The position numbers and the translations under genes are program-made. The notes under the pieces are model-generated. The model saw only the letters and a program-made list of their open reading frames with translations. It was not told the origin of the DNA and did no database searches. Below are positions 1 through 6,094 of a DNA stretch of 12,683 nt, in pieces. The DNA comes from Minisyncoccota bacterium (GTDB lineage Bacteria; Patescibacteriota; Microgenomatia; UBA1400; PJMF01). Each line of letters opens with the position of its first letter. Position 1 is the stretch's first letter. The stretch covers positions 1 to 12,683 of the forward strand of contig JAAZKO010000039.1 in NCBI GenBank assembly GCA_012799795.1, read 5' to 3'.

Positions 1-508
1 ATGGTTCAACATCAATTTCCAATTTAATGTGTTTGTCTGGAAAAACTGGAGTTAAACTCAGAAAATTTTTACGATTAAGTTGGCGATGTTCTTCTACTGA
101 TCGACCATTAATACTATCAACTCGTAATAAACCCCAATAACGCTCGTTATCTTTGGGTTGACGAGCTGGCCCGCTGACCAAATCACCAGGTTTTAATCTT
201 AAACGACGAATTTGTGAACTAGCTATATAGGCGTCGCGCTCTGACCCTGAAAAATCTGGACGCAATATTCCGTGACCATCTTTAGAATTGTCCAAAATCC
301 CAGAGACAATTGTTTCTTGTTCTCTACTAGAATTATTAGGGTTATTAGAATCGTTGGAATTACTAGAGTTATTAGAATTTTTAGAATCTTGCTGAAAACC
401 TTCGCTTACCGACTGAGTGTTTTTATCATCATTGTTTTGTCCCCCAACTCGTCGTCTAATAACTCGAGTGGTAGACTTACTTGTATTCTCTTTTTGACTG
501 TTTTGCAT
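1..508 (-). CDS. rho: Transcription termination factor Rho, N-terminal part (cut by window edge)
   Basis: Rho is the hexameric RNA-dependent ATPase that ends transcription. Only the first 169 codons are present; the ATPase domain lies beyond the left edge. I start at the ATG at 508, preceded by a weak AGAAAG. Residues 1-22 are basic (RVIRRR). Residues 40-62 are an Asn/Ser-rich low-complexity stretch. Residues 67-140 match the Rho RNA-binding cold-shock-like domain: GILDNSKDGHGILRP, then a DAYIASSQIRR segment, LKPGDLVSGPAR, and the ERYWGLLRVDSING strand. It continues into the conserved linker LTPVFPDKHIKLE. The usual N-terminal helical Rho_N domain is not recognisable and the Asn/Ser tail stands in its place. 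No strong promoter is seen directly upstream. Two minus-strand promoters at 1015-1073 could serve it, which would give a leader of about 500 nt. Confidence 0.93.
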   Translation of the reverse strand, partial: MQNSQKENTSKSTTRVIRRRVGGQNNDDKNTQSVSEGFQQDSKNSNNSSNSNDSNNPNNSSREQETIVSGILDNSKDGHGILRPDFSGSERDAYIASSQIRRLRLKPGDLVSGPARQPKDNERYWGLLRVDSINGRSVEEHRQLNRKNFLSLTPVFPDKHIKLEIDVEP

Positions 509-558
509 AAAATTACTTTCTAATAAATAAATGTCATAGCTAGAAAAATAGATAAGAA

Positions 559-953
559 AAAAGGGGCATCACTATTAATTTAAAACTGAAAATCAATTGG
601 ATTATGACAAAAAAATAGGAAAAAATCAAGATCAAAGCTAAAAGAACTCTCTGCGGAGTCTCGGTAGCCTGCCCAACGACCGAGATTCCACAAAAAGTTC
701 TTGTGTCAGCAGTTCTACTCGGCTCTGATACTTTTCGATATACTTTTATAGTTTAAGCTAGAATTGTCAAACGAAACAAAAAATGTTAGCTTAATAAGCG
801 ATCAGTTGTTGATTCATTTCAACGACGACAGGATTACATTGTTATTTGTGAACCATCAGCGGTAACAATGTTTTCAACAATCCATTCTGTTTAGGTCCTT
901 GACTGCCTAAAAACTCAAGACTTAAGCGGGATGGATTTTTTTATGCCCCTTTT
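559..953 (+). ncRNA. Candidate structured non-coding RNA of unknown family
   Basis: This gap has no protein gene but holds consecutive inverted repeats. Plus-strand helices: 642-648/696-702 (7 bp); 655-665/679-689 (11 bp, one G-U); 703-709/725-731 extended by 711-714/721-724 (three G-U); 753-762/785-794 (10 bp, one G-U); 805-812/819-826 (8 bp, one U-G); 837-846/861-870 (10 bp, two U-G); and 879-896/920-937 plus 898-902/915-919 (23 bp, four G-U, one bulged C), followed by seven T. Where helices are imperfect the pair is G-T on the plus strand, which is tolerated as RNA there but would be A-C on the minus strand. That argues for plus-strand transcription. An 11-bp repeat (559-569/943-953) could close the whole element. 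I searched by eye for tmRNA, RNase P and SRP RNA signatures and found none. No convincing plus promoter is visible. The orientation and both ends are inferred. Confidence 0.55.
559..953. repeat. 11-bp perfect long-range inverted repeat (arms 559-569 and 943-953)
   Basis: AAAAGGGGCAT at 559-569 is the exact reverse complement of ATGCCCCTTTT at 943-953. The arms flank the hairpin series. On the minus strand the left arm reads as GC-rich sequence running into six T, so it also resembles the 3' half of a terminator pointing at rho. A chance match of this length over about 400 bp is unlikely but not excluded in AT-rich DNA. Confidence 0.6.
879..942 (+). terminator. Likely intrinsic terminator of the candidate RNA
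   Basis: A long hairpin pairs 879-896 with 920-937 and, after a bulged C at 897, 898-902 with 915-919; the loop is 903-914. It is followed directly by seven T (936-942, overlapping the last two stem bases). Four pairs are G-U on the plus strand only. The stem is unusually long for a terminator, so it may also be a functional arm of the RNA. Its 5' arm (879-883) can alternatively pair with 831-835, which would disrupt the terminator base. Confidence 0.5.
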
Positions 954-978
954 AGACCATGCCTAAAAACGGCTAAAA
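904..978 (+). repeat. Direct repeats of (TGC)CTAAAAAC
   Basis: TGCCTAAAAAC occurs at 904-914 and 960-970, and a third CTAAAAAC follows at 973-980. Each of the first two copies is preceded by a TTTAG-type half-stem (891-895 and 951-955) that can pair with CTAAA, so a hairpin unit appears duplicated across the 3' end of the candidate RNA. Confidence 0.5.
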
Positions 979-1014
979 ACTCCTCGTTGTTATTAAAGTA
1001 CCAAAACTAAATTA

Positions 1015-1042
1015 ATTTTAGCAGTTTTTATAATTTTGGCAA
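1015..1042 (-). promoter_or_regulatory. Extended -10 promoter pointing toward the structured region and rho
   Basis: On the minus strand, TTGCCA (1042-1037) is followed after 16 nt by TGC-TAAAAT (1023-1015), a -35 with one mismatch and an extended -10 with one mismatch. The predicted start is near 1008. It would transcribe the strand opposite the predicted RNA and could supply a roughly 500-nt rho leader. Its -35 overlaps that of the plus-strand promoter at 1036-1063. Confidence 0.5.
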
Positions 1043-1063
1043 GCATTAAAGAAGTCCTATAAT
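1036..1063 (+). promoter_or_regulatory. Sigma70-like promoter on the plus strand
   Basis: TTGGCA (1036-1041), a 16-nt spacer and a perfect TATAAT (1058-1063). The predicted start is near 1070. No convincing gene lies downstream before the 3' end of radA, which is on the other strand. The product would be a short RNA or a transcript antisense to radA. Confidence 0.45.
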
Positions 1064-1073
1064 TTTATATCAA
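1045..1073 (-). promoter_or_regulatory. Second minus-strand promoter
   Basis: TTGATA (1073-1068), 17-nt spacer, TTTAAT (1050-1045); one mismatch in each hexamer. The predicted start is near 1038. It interleaves with the two other promoter candidates here, making a compact divergent promoter patch. Confidence 0.4.
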
Positions 1074-1204
1074 GCTTTTTTTAGCTATCCTATATTATTA
1101 TTTCCATTCAAAAACCAGATTAGAAAATGAAGTTTTCCACATTAAATCTAAGGTTTAGTCTTTTTGGGAAAAACTTGGAAGAACTCAGAAATTAGCAAAA
1201 ATAA

Positions 1205-2575
1205 CTAAAGAGCCTTAATTACCTGGCTAATATGTCGGTGACTTTTAGCAGAAATGATTTTAGTAAAACCAAGGCGTTTGGCTTCTTTGACTCGACGATC
1301 AAAATATGCCACTTGCCTAATCTCCCCTAGTAAACCTATTTCTCCAATAAAAACTGTCTTTTGCGGAATTTTTTTACCTGACAGCGAACTAGCAATCGCC
1401 ACATCTAAACCTAAATCAACTGCCGGTTCACTTAGTTTGAAACCACCCGCTGCTGAAACAAAAACATCATAATTACTTAAGGCCAAGCGAGCGTGTTTTT
1501 GCAAAACTGCCGCTAGAACTTGGATTCGGCTAATATCAATTCCCCGCCCCACTCGCCTAGGCATAGCCAAATGACTTGACACCACCAAGGCCTGGACTTC
1601 AGTTAGTAATGGCCTGGTACCCTCCATAACACAAATGGTAGCGGCACCACTAACTGCCACCTTTTGATTTTCGAGAAATAATTCACTAGGATTACTTACT
1701 TCATTGAGCCCCCAGTCCACTGCTTGAAAAATTCCTACTTCATCACTGGCACCAAAACGATTCTTTAGTGAGCGTAAAATTCGCAATTGTCCAGAACGCT
1801 CCCCCTCCATTAACAGCACCGTATCAACCATGTGTTCTAAAATTTTAGGTCCGGCGATGGCGCCATCTTTAGTAATATGCCCAACCAAAAACACCGGTAT
1901 TCCGTAAGCTTTCGCCTGATCAATAAAGCGTGAACTACATTCTCTAATTTGACCAACACTGCCACTCGCTCCAGTCAAATCGCTGGTGGTAATTGATTGA
2001 ATACTGTCCACAATCACTAAGTTTGGTTTTTTGCTGGCCATTAGTGCCGTAATTTCATCCACGTCACTACTAGTAACAAATTGCAAAGATTGATTGAGCT
2101 TCTCACGCAAATTTTTGCTTTTACTATGTTTGAGCATGCGCTCAATGCGCAAGCTAATTTGATTGGGACTTTCTTCACCACACACATAAAAAATATTTGG
2201 AGAATTGGTATTTTTAGCTAAGATTGCTAAAACCATTTGGGTTAACAAAGTTGATTTGCCAATTCCCGGTTCCCCACCAATTAAAATTGTCATCCCCGTC
2301 ACCAAACCGCCACCCAAAACCCTATCCAACTCTCCAATCTTAGTAAAAAAACGCTGTTTTGCTTCGCTTAAACGCTCGACTTGAGAAAAATTTATCATTT
2401 TTTTACCCAAAGCTGCTTTTGATAAATTTGTAGAAGTTTTTTGCCCAGCTTTTTGACTAAGCATTTCTTCAACCAAAGTGTTCCATTGTTGACACTCTGT
2501 ACATTGTCCTTGCCATTTAGCATAGCTTGCTCCGCAGTTTTGACAAACAAATTGAGTTTTTAGTGCTTTTGCCAT
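1205..2575 (-). CDS. radA: DNA repair protein RadA
   Basis: RadA (Sms) is a RecA-like ATPase with a Lon-type C-terminal domain that promotes branch migration in recombinational repair. The 456 residues match the usual length. In order: a C4 zinc finger (C11, C14, C25, C28); the Walker A GGEPGIGKST at about 100-109; a Walker B around NLVIVDSIQ (185-193); the RadA-specific KNRFG motif at 271-275; and a Lon-protease-like domain from about 300 to the end, including the GEIGLLGEIR segment. The ATG at 2575 lies two bases after the stop of the upstream nucleotidyltransferase gene. An AAAGGAG Shine-Dalgarno (2588-2594) sits inside the end of that gene, 12 nt from the start, so the two genes form one operon. 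The stop is TAG. No clear intrinsic terminator follows. Confidence 0.97.
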   Translation of the reverse strand: MAKALKTQFVCQNCGASYAKWQGQCTECQQWNTLVEEMLSQKAGQKTSTNLSKAALGKKMINFSQVERLSEAKQRFFTKIGELDRVLGGGLVTGMTILIGGEPGIGKSTLLTQMVLAILAKNTNSPNIFYVCGEESPNQISLRIERMLKHSKSKNLREKLNQSLQFVTSSDVDEITALMASKKPNLVIVDSIQSITTSDLTGASGSVGQIRECSSRFIDQAKAYGIPVFLVGHITKDGAIAGPKILEHMVDTVLLMEGERSGQLRILRSLKNRFGASDEVGIFQAVDWGLNEVSNPSELFLENQKVAVSGAATICVMEGTRPLLTEVQALVVSSHLAMPRRVGRGIDISRIQVLAAVLQKHARLALSNYDVFVSAAGGFKLSEPAVDLGLDVAIASSLSGKKIPQKTVFIGEIGLLGEIRQVAYFDRRVKEAKRLGFTKIISAKSHRHISQVIKAL

Positions 2576-2577
2576 TT

Positions 2578-3066
2578 TTAGTAATTACTCCTTTGATTAT
2601 TAACTCTTTGAATGAGTTTACTACTAGAAACTTGCGGATTAAATTGACGAACTACTTTAACCTGACCGCCAACAGTTTCTAACTCATTTTTTTTGATAAC
2701 CAAAAAAGGTGTGTGGCTAGAAACTGCTAAATAATCTGGCTTAATTGCTTCTAACCAAGCCCGTCTCACCGAAGCTTGACCAAAATCTGGAGGTAAAACA
2801 AAAATAAGATCAGCTACACCCCATTTTTCTAAGTTTTTTTTACGTTGAAGCGCGTTGTTAATTGGCCGACCAGGACCCTTGAGTTTTTGCACCCGTTGAT
2901 CACTTTCCAAGCCAACAATAAGAATTTTGCTCAGCTTCTTGGCAGCTTGCAAAAACTGCTGGTGCTCTTGATGTAAAACGTCAAATACACCAGTTACCAG
3001 AGTTAATTGACTATGACTATGTTTTCTAATTCGCAAAATAGCGACTAATTCTTCTGGTAAATCCAT
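2578..3066 (-). CDS. RfaE2/TagD-like nucleotidyltransferase with variant HxGH motif
   Basis: A cytidylyltransferase-like nucleotidyltransferase (the family of heptose-1-phosphate adenylyltransferase, glycerol-3-phosphate cytidylyltransferase and FAD synthase) that couples a nucleotide to a phosphorylated substrate. Of 162 residues, the Rossmann start is LVTGVFDVLHQEHQQFL (about 23-39), followed by a VGLESDQRVQKLKGPGRPI segment with the conserved R and GRP (52-69), and a C-terminal VSSSKLI (146-152) in place of the family's ISSTxxI. The first catalytic motif is normally HxGH; here H32-Q-E-H35 replaces the glycine with glutamate. The substrate cannot be told from the sequence. It is the first gene of an operon with radA. 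A TAGAAT hexamer lies 6 nt before the ATG and no Shine-Dalgarno is seen, suggesting a leaderless mRNA. Confidence 0.85.
   Translation of the reverse strand: MDLPEELVAILRIRKHSHSQLTLVTGVFDVLHQEHQQFLQAAKKLSKILIVGLESDQRVQKLKGPGRPINNALQRKKNLEKWGVADLIFVLPPDFGQASVRRAWLEAIKPDYLAVSSHTPFLVIKKNELETVGGQVKVVRQFNPQVSSSKLIQRVNNQRSNY
2588..2594 (-). promoter_or_regulatory. Shine-Dalgarno of radA inside the upstream gene
   Basis: AAAGGAG on the minus strand, 12 nt before the radA ATG, overlapping the last codons of the nucleotidyltransferase gene. The spacing is long but the match is strong, and it suits an internal operon cistron. Confidence 0.6.
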
Positions 3067-3072
3067 AAGCTT

Positions 3073-3078
3073 ATTCTA
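3073..3078 (-). promoter_or_regulatory. -10 hexamer of the nucleotidyltransferase-radA operon
   Basis: TAGAAT ends 6 nt before the ATG at 3066, so transcription would begin at or beside the start codon. A TG dinucleotide lies two bases upstream of the hexamer. No recognisable -35 is present at the proper distance. Confidence 0.45.
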
Positions 3079-3088
3079 ACCAATGATC

Positions 3089-3104
3089 TGTTAAAATAAA
3101 AAGG
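3089..3104 (+). promoter_or_regulatory. Extended -10 and weak Shine-Dalgarno of the yvcK-like gene
   Basis: TG-T-TAAAAT (3089-3097) is an extended -10 with one mismatch. The ATG is at 3109, so the leader would be about 5 nt. AAGG at 3101-3104 would then lie at the very 5' end of the transcript. The 42-bp gap also holds the oppositely directed -10 at 3073-3078. Confidence 0.45.
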
Positions 3105-3108
3105 CAAA

Positions 3109-4143
3109 ATGAAAAATAAAAAAGTGGTAGTTATTGGTGGAGGTACTGGTACGGCAGTAGTTTTGAGTGGCTTAAAACAATATCCTCAACTAGAGATTAG
3201 TGCCATTGTGGTGGTTTCAGATAATGGTGGTTCAACCGGCCGACTTCGTGATGAGTTCGGTTTTTTACCTACCGGAGATTTACGTCAGTGCCTCGCAGCT
3301 TTGGCTACTGGTAGTAATGAATCATTAATTCGGGATATTCTACTCTACCGTTTTAGTGAAGAATCTAGTCTAGCTGGCCACAATTTAGGTAATTTAATTA
3401 TCACCGCTCTTGAGGATTTAGCTCAAAAAAGAAAGGACAGCCCAGCTCGAGCCATTGAAATTGCTAGTCGAATATTTGAAACAGCTGGTCAGGTTTACCC
3501 AATTAGTGAACAGGCAACTGATTTAGTCATTGATTACCAAAATGAACAAGTCGTTGGTGAAAAGAATTTAGATGACCCTAAATTAGGAGGCCGCAAAATC
3601 AAAAAAATTAGCCTCAAGAAAAAACTAAAAATTTATCATCGAGCTGCTCAAGCTATCAAAGAAGCTGACTTGATCATCTTGGGACCCGGCGATCTCTATG
3701 CAAGTTTACTAGCTAATACTCTAGTAGAAGGCTTCGCTGAAGCAATGCAAAAAAATAAAAAACAAGGCGGTCAGTTTGTTTATGTATTAAATTTAATGAC
3801 TCATTTTTCACAAACTCATCAAATGACGGCATTCGATCATCTCAGCGAAGTTAGTCAATATTGTCAACGCCAACCAGACTATATTTTAATAAATAGCGAA
3901 AAAATTGCTCCAAAAATACTCAAGCATTACGCCAGTCAAAATGAATTACCAGTTTTGGATGATCTCCGTAGCGCTAAAAAAGAAAAAGACAAAACAATTG
4001 ATTGGTTAAAATTACAAATTAAGCATCATCAATTACTCTCCACCATTTTGATTAGTCATGATCCTGGTCACAGTCATAGTTTGCTCAGACACGATAAAAA
4101 CAAATTGGCCAAAGCCATTCTAAAAATTCTCAACAAAAACTAA
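3109..4143 (+). CDS. YvcK/CofD-like protein (gluconeogenesis factor family)
   Basis: This belongs to the YvcK (UPF0052) branch of the CofD fold. In Bacillus, YvcK binds UDP-sugars and affects peptidoglycan synthesis, cell shape and growth on gluconeogenic carbon. No enzymatic reaction is established for this branch. The 344 residues are close to family length. Visible motifs: a GGGTGTAVVLSGL nucleotide-binding loop (10-22); SDNGGSTGRLRDEFGFLPTG then DLRQCLAAL (37-65); AGHNLGNL (89-96); LGPGDLYASL (191-200); and the NLMTHFSQTHQMTAFDHL segment (228-245). It stands alone on the plus strand between two minus-strand units. Its TAA stop at 4141-4143 interlocks with the TAG of the opposing gene, so there is no room for a dedicated terminator. 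The motifs make the family call secure; the exact role in this organism is inferred. Confidence 0.93.
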   Translation: MKNKKVVVIGGGTGTAVVLSGLKQYPQLEISAIVVVSDNGGSTGRLRDEFGFLPTGDLRQCLAALATGSNESLIRDILLYRFSEESSLAGHNLGNLIITALEDLAQKRKDSPARAIEIASRIFETAGQVYPISEQATDLVIDYQNEQVVGEKNLDDPKLGGRKIKKISLKKKLKIYHRAAQAIKEADLIILGPGDLYASLLANTLVEGFAEAMQKNKKQGGQFVYVLNLMTHFSQTHQMTAFDHLSEVSQYCQRQPDYILINSEKIAPKILKHYASQNELPVLDDLRSAKKEKDKTIDWLKLQIKHHQLLSTILISHDPGHSHSLLRHDKNKLAKAILKILNKN

Positions 4144-6044
4144 TTTAATCCATATTTTTGTATTACTTGACTAATACCTGCCCTAATATCTTGCAGAGCT
4201 TTATCTGGTTGAGTGCCGGCTAAAACAGCGTTAATAGCGTCAGCATAATATTGAATTAACTGATCATTAAGACCATTGTCATGTGTGCGGCTGGCCATAG
4301 GAAAAGATTTTGCAAAAGGAGCATCTGCTAGATAAGCTGCTAAGAACTTATCCTCATTAAGTTCATTAGCCATATCTAATCGTGGATACATCTCTCCAAA
4401 AGTTCTAACTAAACTAGCACTATTAAAAAGTTTATTTAAAGCTTCTTGAGAAGACAAATGCTTGAGCAATTTCCAAGCTGCTTCTTGTTTACTGCTATTT
4501 TTATTAACCCCCTCAACCCAAAAACTTGCCCAAGCAATGTTTTCTTCACTAGATAATTGTGGCACTGGGGCAATCGCAAAATCTAATTCTGGATTGATTT
4601 CTTTAATTTCTAGCGCTCGCCAAGAAGGCGCAAAAATCATTGCCACCTCTCCTCTGGCAAAAGCCATTGTTGAGTTGGGTAAATTATTTGACCAAACCTT
4701 GTCTTGTTTAATAAAGTTAGTATAAAAAGTCAAAGCGTCTTCCACATTTTGACTAGTTGGATCACTAGGATCCCCTCCATTTTGCAAAATTAATAAAGCC
4801 AAGATATCAGCAAAATGATCAACGTTGCTAGCATTACCAATAGCCAAACCCGCTTGAGTGATGTTGTCGTCACGACGAGCACTAAGATTACCTGGTACGG
4901 TTAATTGATTGGCAACTCCGCGCAATTCTGACCAAGTGCTTGGCACAGTTAAATTGGCATTGGCCAACATCTCTTTATTGTAAAAAAGTGCCAACCCCTC
5001 ATACATTAAAGGAATGCCAACAATCCCTCCATTAACTTGTAGTGTTTGATAAGCAACTGGGTAAAAAGTTTGCTGGTATTCAGCACTAGTCATTATGCTG
5101 GTTGGAATTGTTGCCAACTGAGTAGATAACATAGAAATCCAGGTCATATGATAACGAAATACATCTGGACCACTACCCGAAATTAAAGCCTGTTCTAAGC
5201 GCTCTCGGTAATCGCGATGTGATTGTTTGCGATAATCAACACGAATTCCCTCTTTGGCTTCAAATTCGCTGAAAACATTAGTTAAAATTTCTCCATCTTC
5301 CCACAAACCCCAATAAGTAATGTCAATAATTTCTTTTGGCTGAGTAACTGGCGTATTCTCACCAGGCTTAGGACTTGCTGGTTTTTTATCAGCAAAAAAT
5401 GGATTAAAAATCACAAAAGCAAGTAAACCCACCACTAAAAGAATAAGCACTATTAAGACTGGCTTGGGTAAAGAAAATTTAGCTTTCTTTGCTGTCGGCG
5501 GTTTACCTGTTTGCTCTGTCTTTGTATCTTCTTCAACTGGAGTAGAAACTTCTTGATTGGCTTGTAAAGCTGGATCAGGAGAACTTGTTGGCCTAGTTAG
5601 CTCCAGCTCTTCTGAGGAGACACCTGGCGTAGTATCTAAAGCTTTGCCGACTGGGGCAATAACTGGCTTAGAAGTCGCTTTCATTTCACTAGGAACATAA
5701 GGCTGAGGCATTTGCACTTTTTTTGCTTCAGCTTCTAGGTCTTGAAACATAGTCGCTTTTTGCGCTGTTAAACCCGTGCTAGTAGAATCTGAATTGCTGG
5801 CAGCTGAAATAGCTGTAGCTTGATTTGGATCACCGGGTTCGGTTAAAGGTTTTCCAGGAATCAAAGTTGCTTTGGCTGGTGGTCTACCAGCAGGATTTTC
5901 TCTAGAAGCAACACCAGGTGTTGTTTTAGGAAATATATAAGTAGCTTTTGATGAACTATCCGCTGCAGACGAACTTGAATCTCCAGTTTTAGGATCATTA
6001 GTCTGACCGGGAATATTTGGTTGAGGTAAGTTTTGACTTGGCAT
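4140..6044 (-). CDS. Membrane-anchored extracellular solute-binding protein with long disordered cytoplasmic tail
   Basis: Residues about 240-632 form a family 1 solute-binding domain, as used by ABC importers for sugars. Evidence: ITYWGLWEDGEILTNVFSEF at the start, a YRERLEQALISGSGPDVFRY segment (279-298), GIPLMYEGLALFYNKEML (343-360), WSELRGVANQL, GEVAMIFAPSW (465-475) and a NGLNDQLIQYYADAINAVL helix near the end. It is not a lipoprotein: there is no signal peptide or lipobox. Instead a single transmembrane helix lies at about 194-214, preceded by KPPTAKKAKF. The first 190 residues are Pro/Ser/Thr-rich, predicted disordered, and would face the cytoplasm (positive-inside). No ABC permease or ATPase gene is in the window, so the partner and the ligand are unknown. 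The ATG at 6044 has only a weak GGA upstream. The gene is divergent from the VanW gene (50 bp). Confidence 0.9.
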   Translation of the reverse strand: MPSQNLPQPNIPGQTNDPKTGDSSSSAADSSSKATYIFPKTTPGVASRENPAGRPPAKATLIPGKPLTEPGDPNQATAISAASNSDSTSTGLTAQKATMFQDLEAEAKKVQMPQPYVPSEMKATSKPVIAPVGKALDTTPGVSSEELELTRPTSSPDPALQANQEVSTPVEEDTKTEQTGKPPTAKKAKFSLPKPVLIVLILLVVGLLAFVIFNPFFADKKPASPKPGENTPVTQPKEIIDITYWGLWEDGEILTNVFSEFEAKEGIRVDYRKQSHRDYRERLEQALISGSGPDVFRYHMTWISMLSTQLATIPTSIMTSAEYQQTFYPVAYQTLQVNGGIVGIPLMYEGLALFYNKEMLANANLTVPSTWSELRGVANQLTVPGNLSARRDDNITQAGLAIGNASNVDHFADILALLILQNGGDPSDPTSQNVEDALTFYTNFIKQDKVWSNNLPNSTMAFARGEVAMIFAPSWRALEIKEINPELDFAIAPVPQLSSEENIAWASFWVEGVNKNSSKQEAAWKLLKHLSSQEALNKLFNSASLVRTFGEMYPRLDMANELNEDKFLAAYLADAPFAKSFPMASRTHDNGLNDQLIQYYADAINAVLAGTQPDKALQDIRAGISQVIQKYGLN

Positions 6045-6079
6045 AAGAATCCAAAAGCACTACAATAAATAGTTGTAAT

Positions 6080-6088
6080 TGCTAATAC
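6080..6088 (+). promoter_or_regulatory. Possible weak extended -10 of the VanW gene
   Basis: TGC-TAATAC ends 6 nt before the ATG at 6095. The hexamer matches the consensus poorly, but its TGn extension and spacing copy the pattern seen at the SpoIID gene. No Shine-Dalgarno precedes the start. Confidence 0.25.
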
Positions 6089-6094
6089 TCTATT

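Noticed and set aside
272..523. Plus-strand ORF opposite rho
   Set aside because: It is a shadow of the rho N-terminus; the minus frame matches the Rho RNA-binding domain and this one has only low-complexity repeats.
761..800. tmRNA-like tag segment on the plus strand (GTCAAACGAAAC..., then TTAGCTTAATAA)
   Set aside because: It resembles a tmRNA tag end, but the frame gives an atypical tag without a terminal Ala-Ala. The gap also lacks the tRNA-like domain: no GGNTTCGAC near the 5' end, no T-arm, and no CCA after the closing repeat.
541..1008. The structured RNA being encoded on the minus strand
   Set aside because: Minus promoters lie to the right and a T run to the left, which is tempting. 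However, every wobble in the helices becomes an A-C mismatch on that strand, so plus is favoured. A minus transcript may exist as well.
509..1014. RNase P RNA or SRP RNA in the rho-radA gap
   Set aside because: The size and closing repeat fit RNase P roughly, but the universally conserved GAGGAAAGTCC and ACAGAA-type elements, and the SRP GGAAGNAGCA-type loop, were not found on either strand.
1133..1141. DnaA-box-like TTTTCCACA
   Set aside because: Only one copy is seen and no dnaA, dnaN or cluster of boxes is nearby, so a replication origin is not supported.
1127..1195. Small plus-strand ORF of 22 codons downstream of the TATAAT promoter
   Set aside because: It has no clear Shine-Dalgarno, no recognisable product, and such a short frame is expected by chance. 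It is not listed as a gene.
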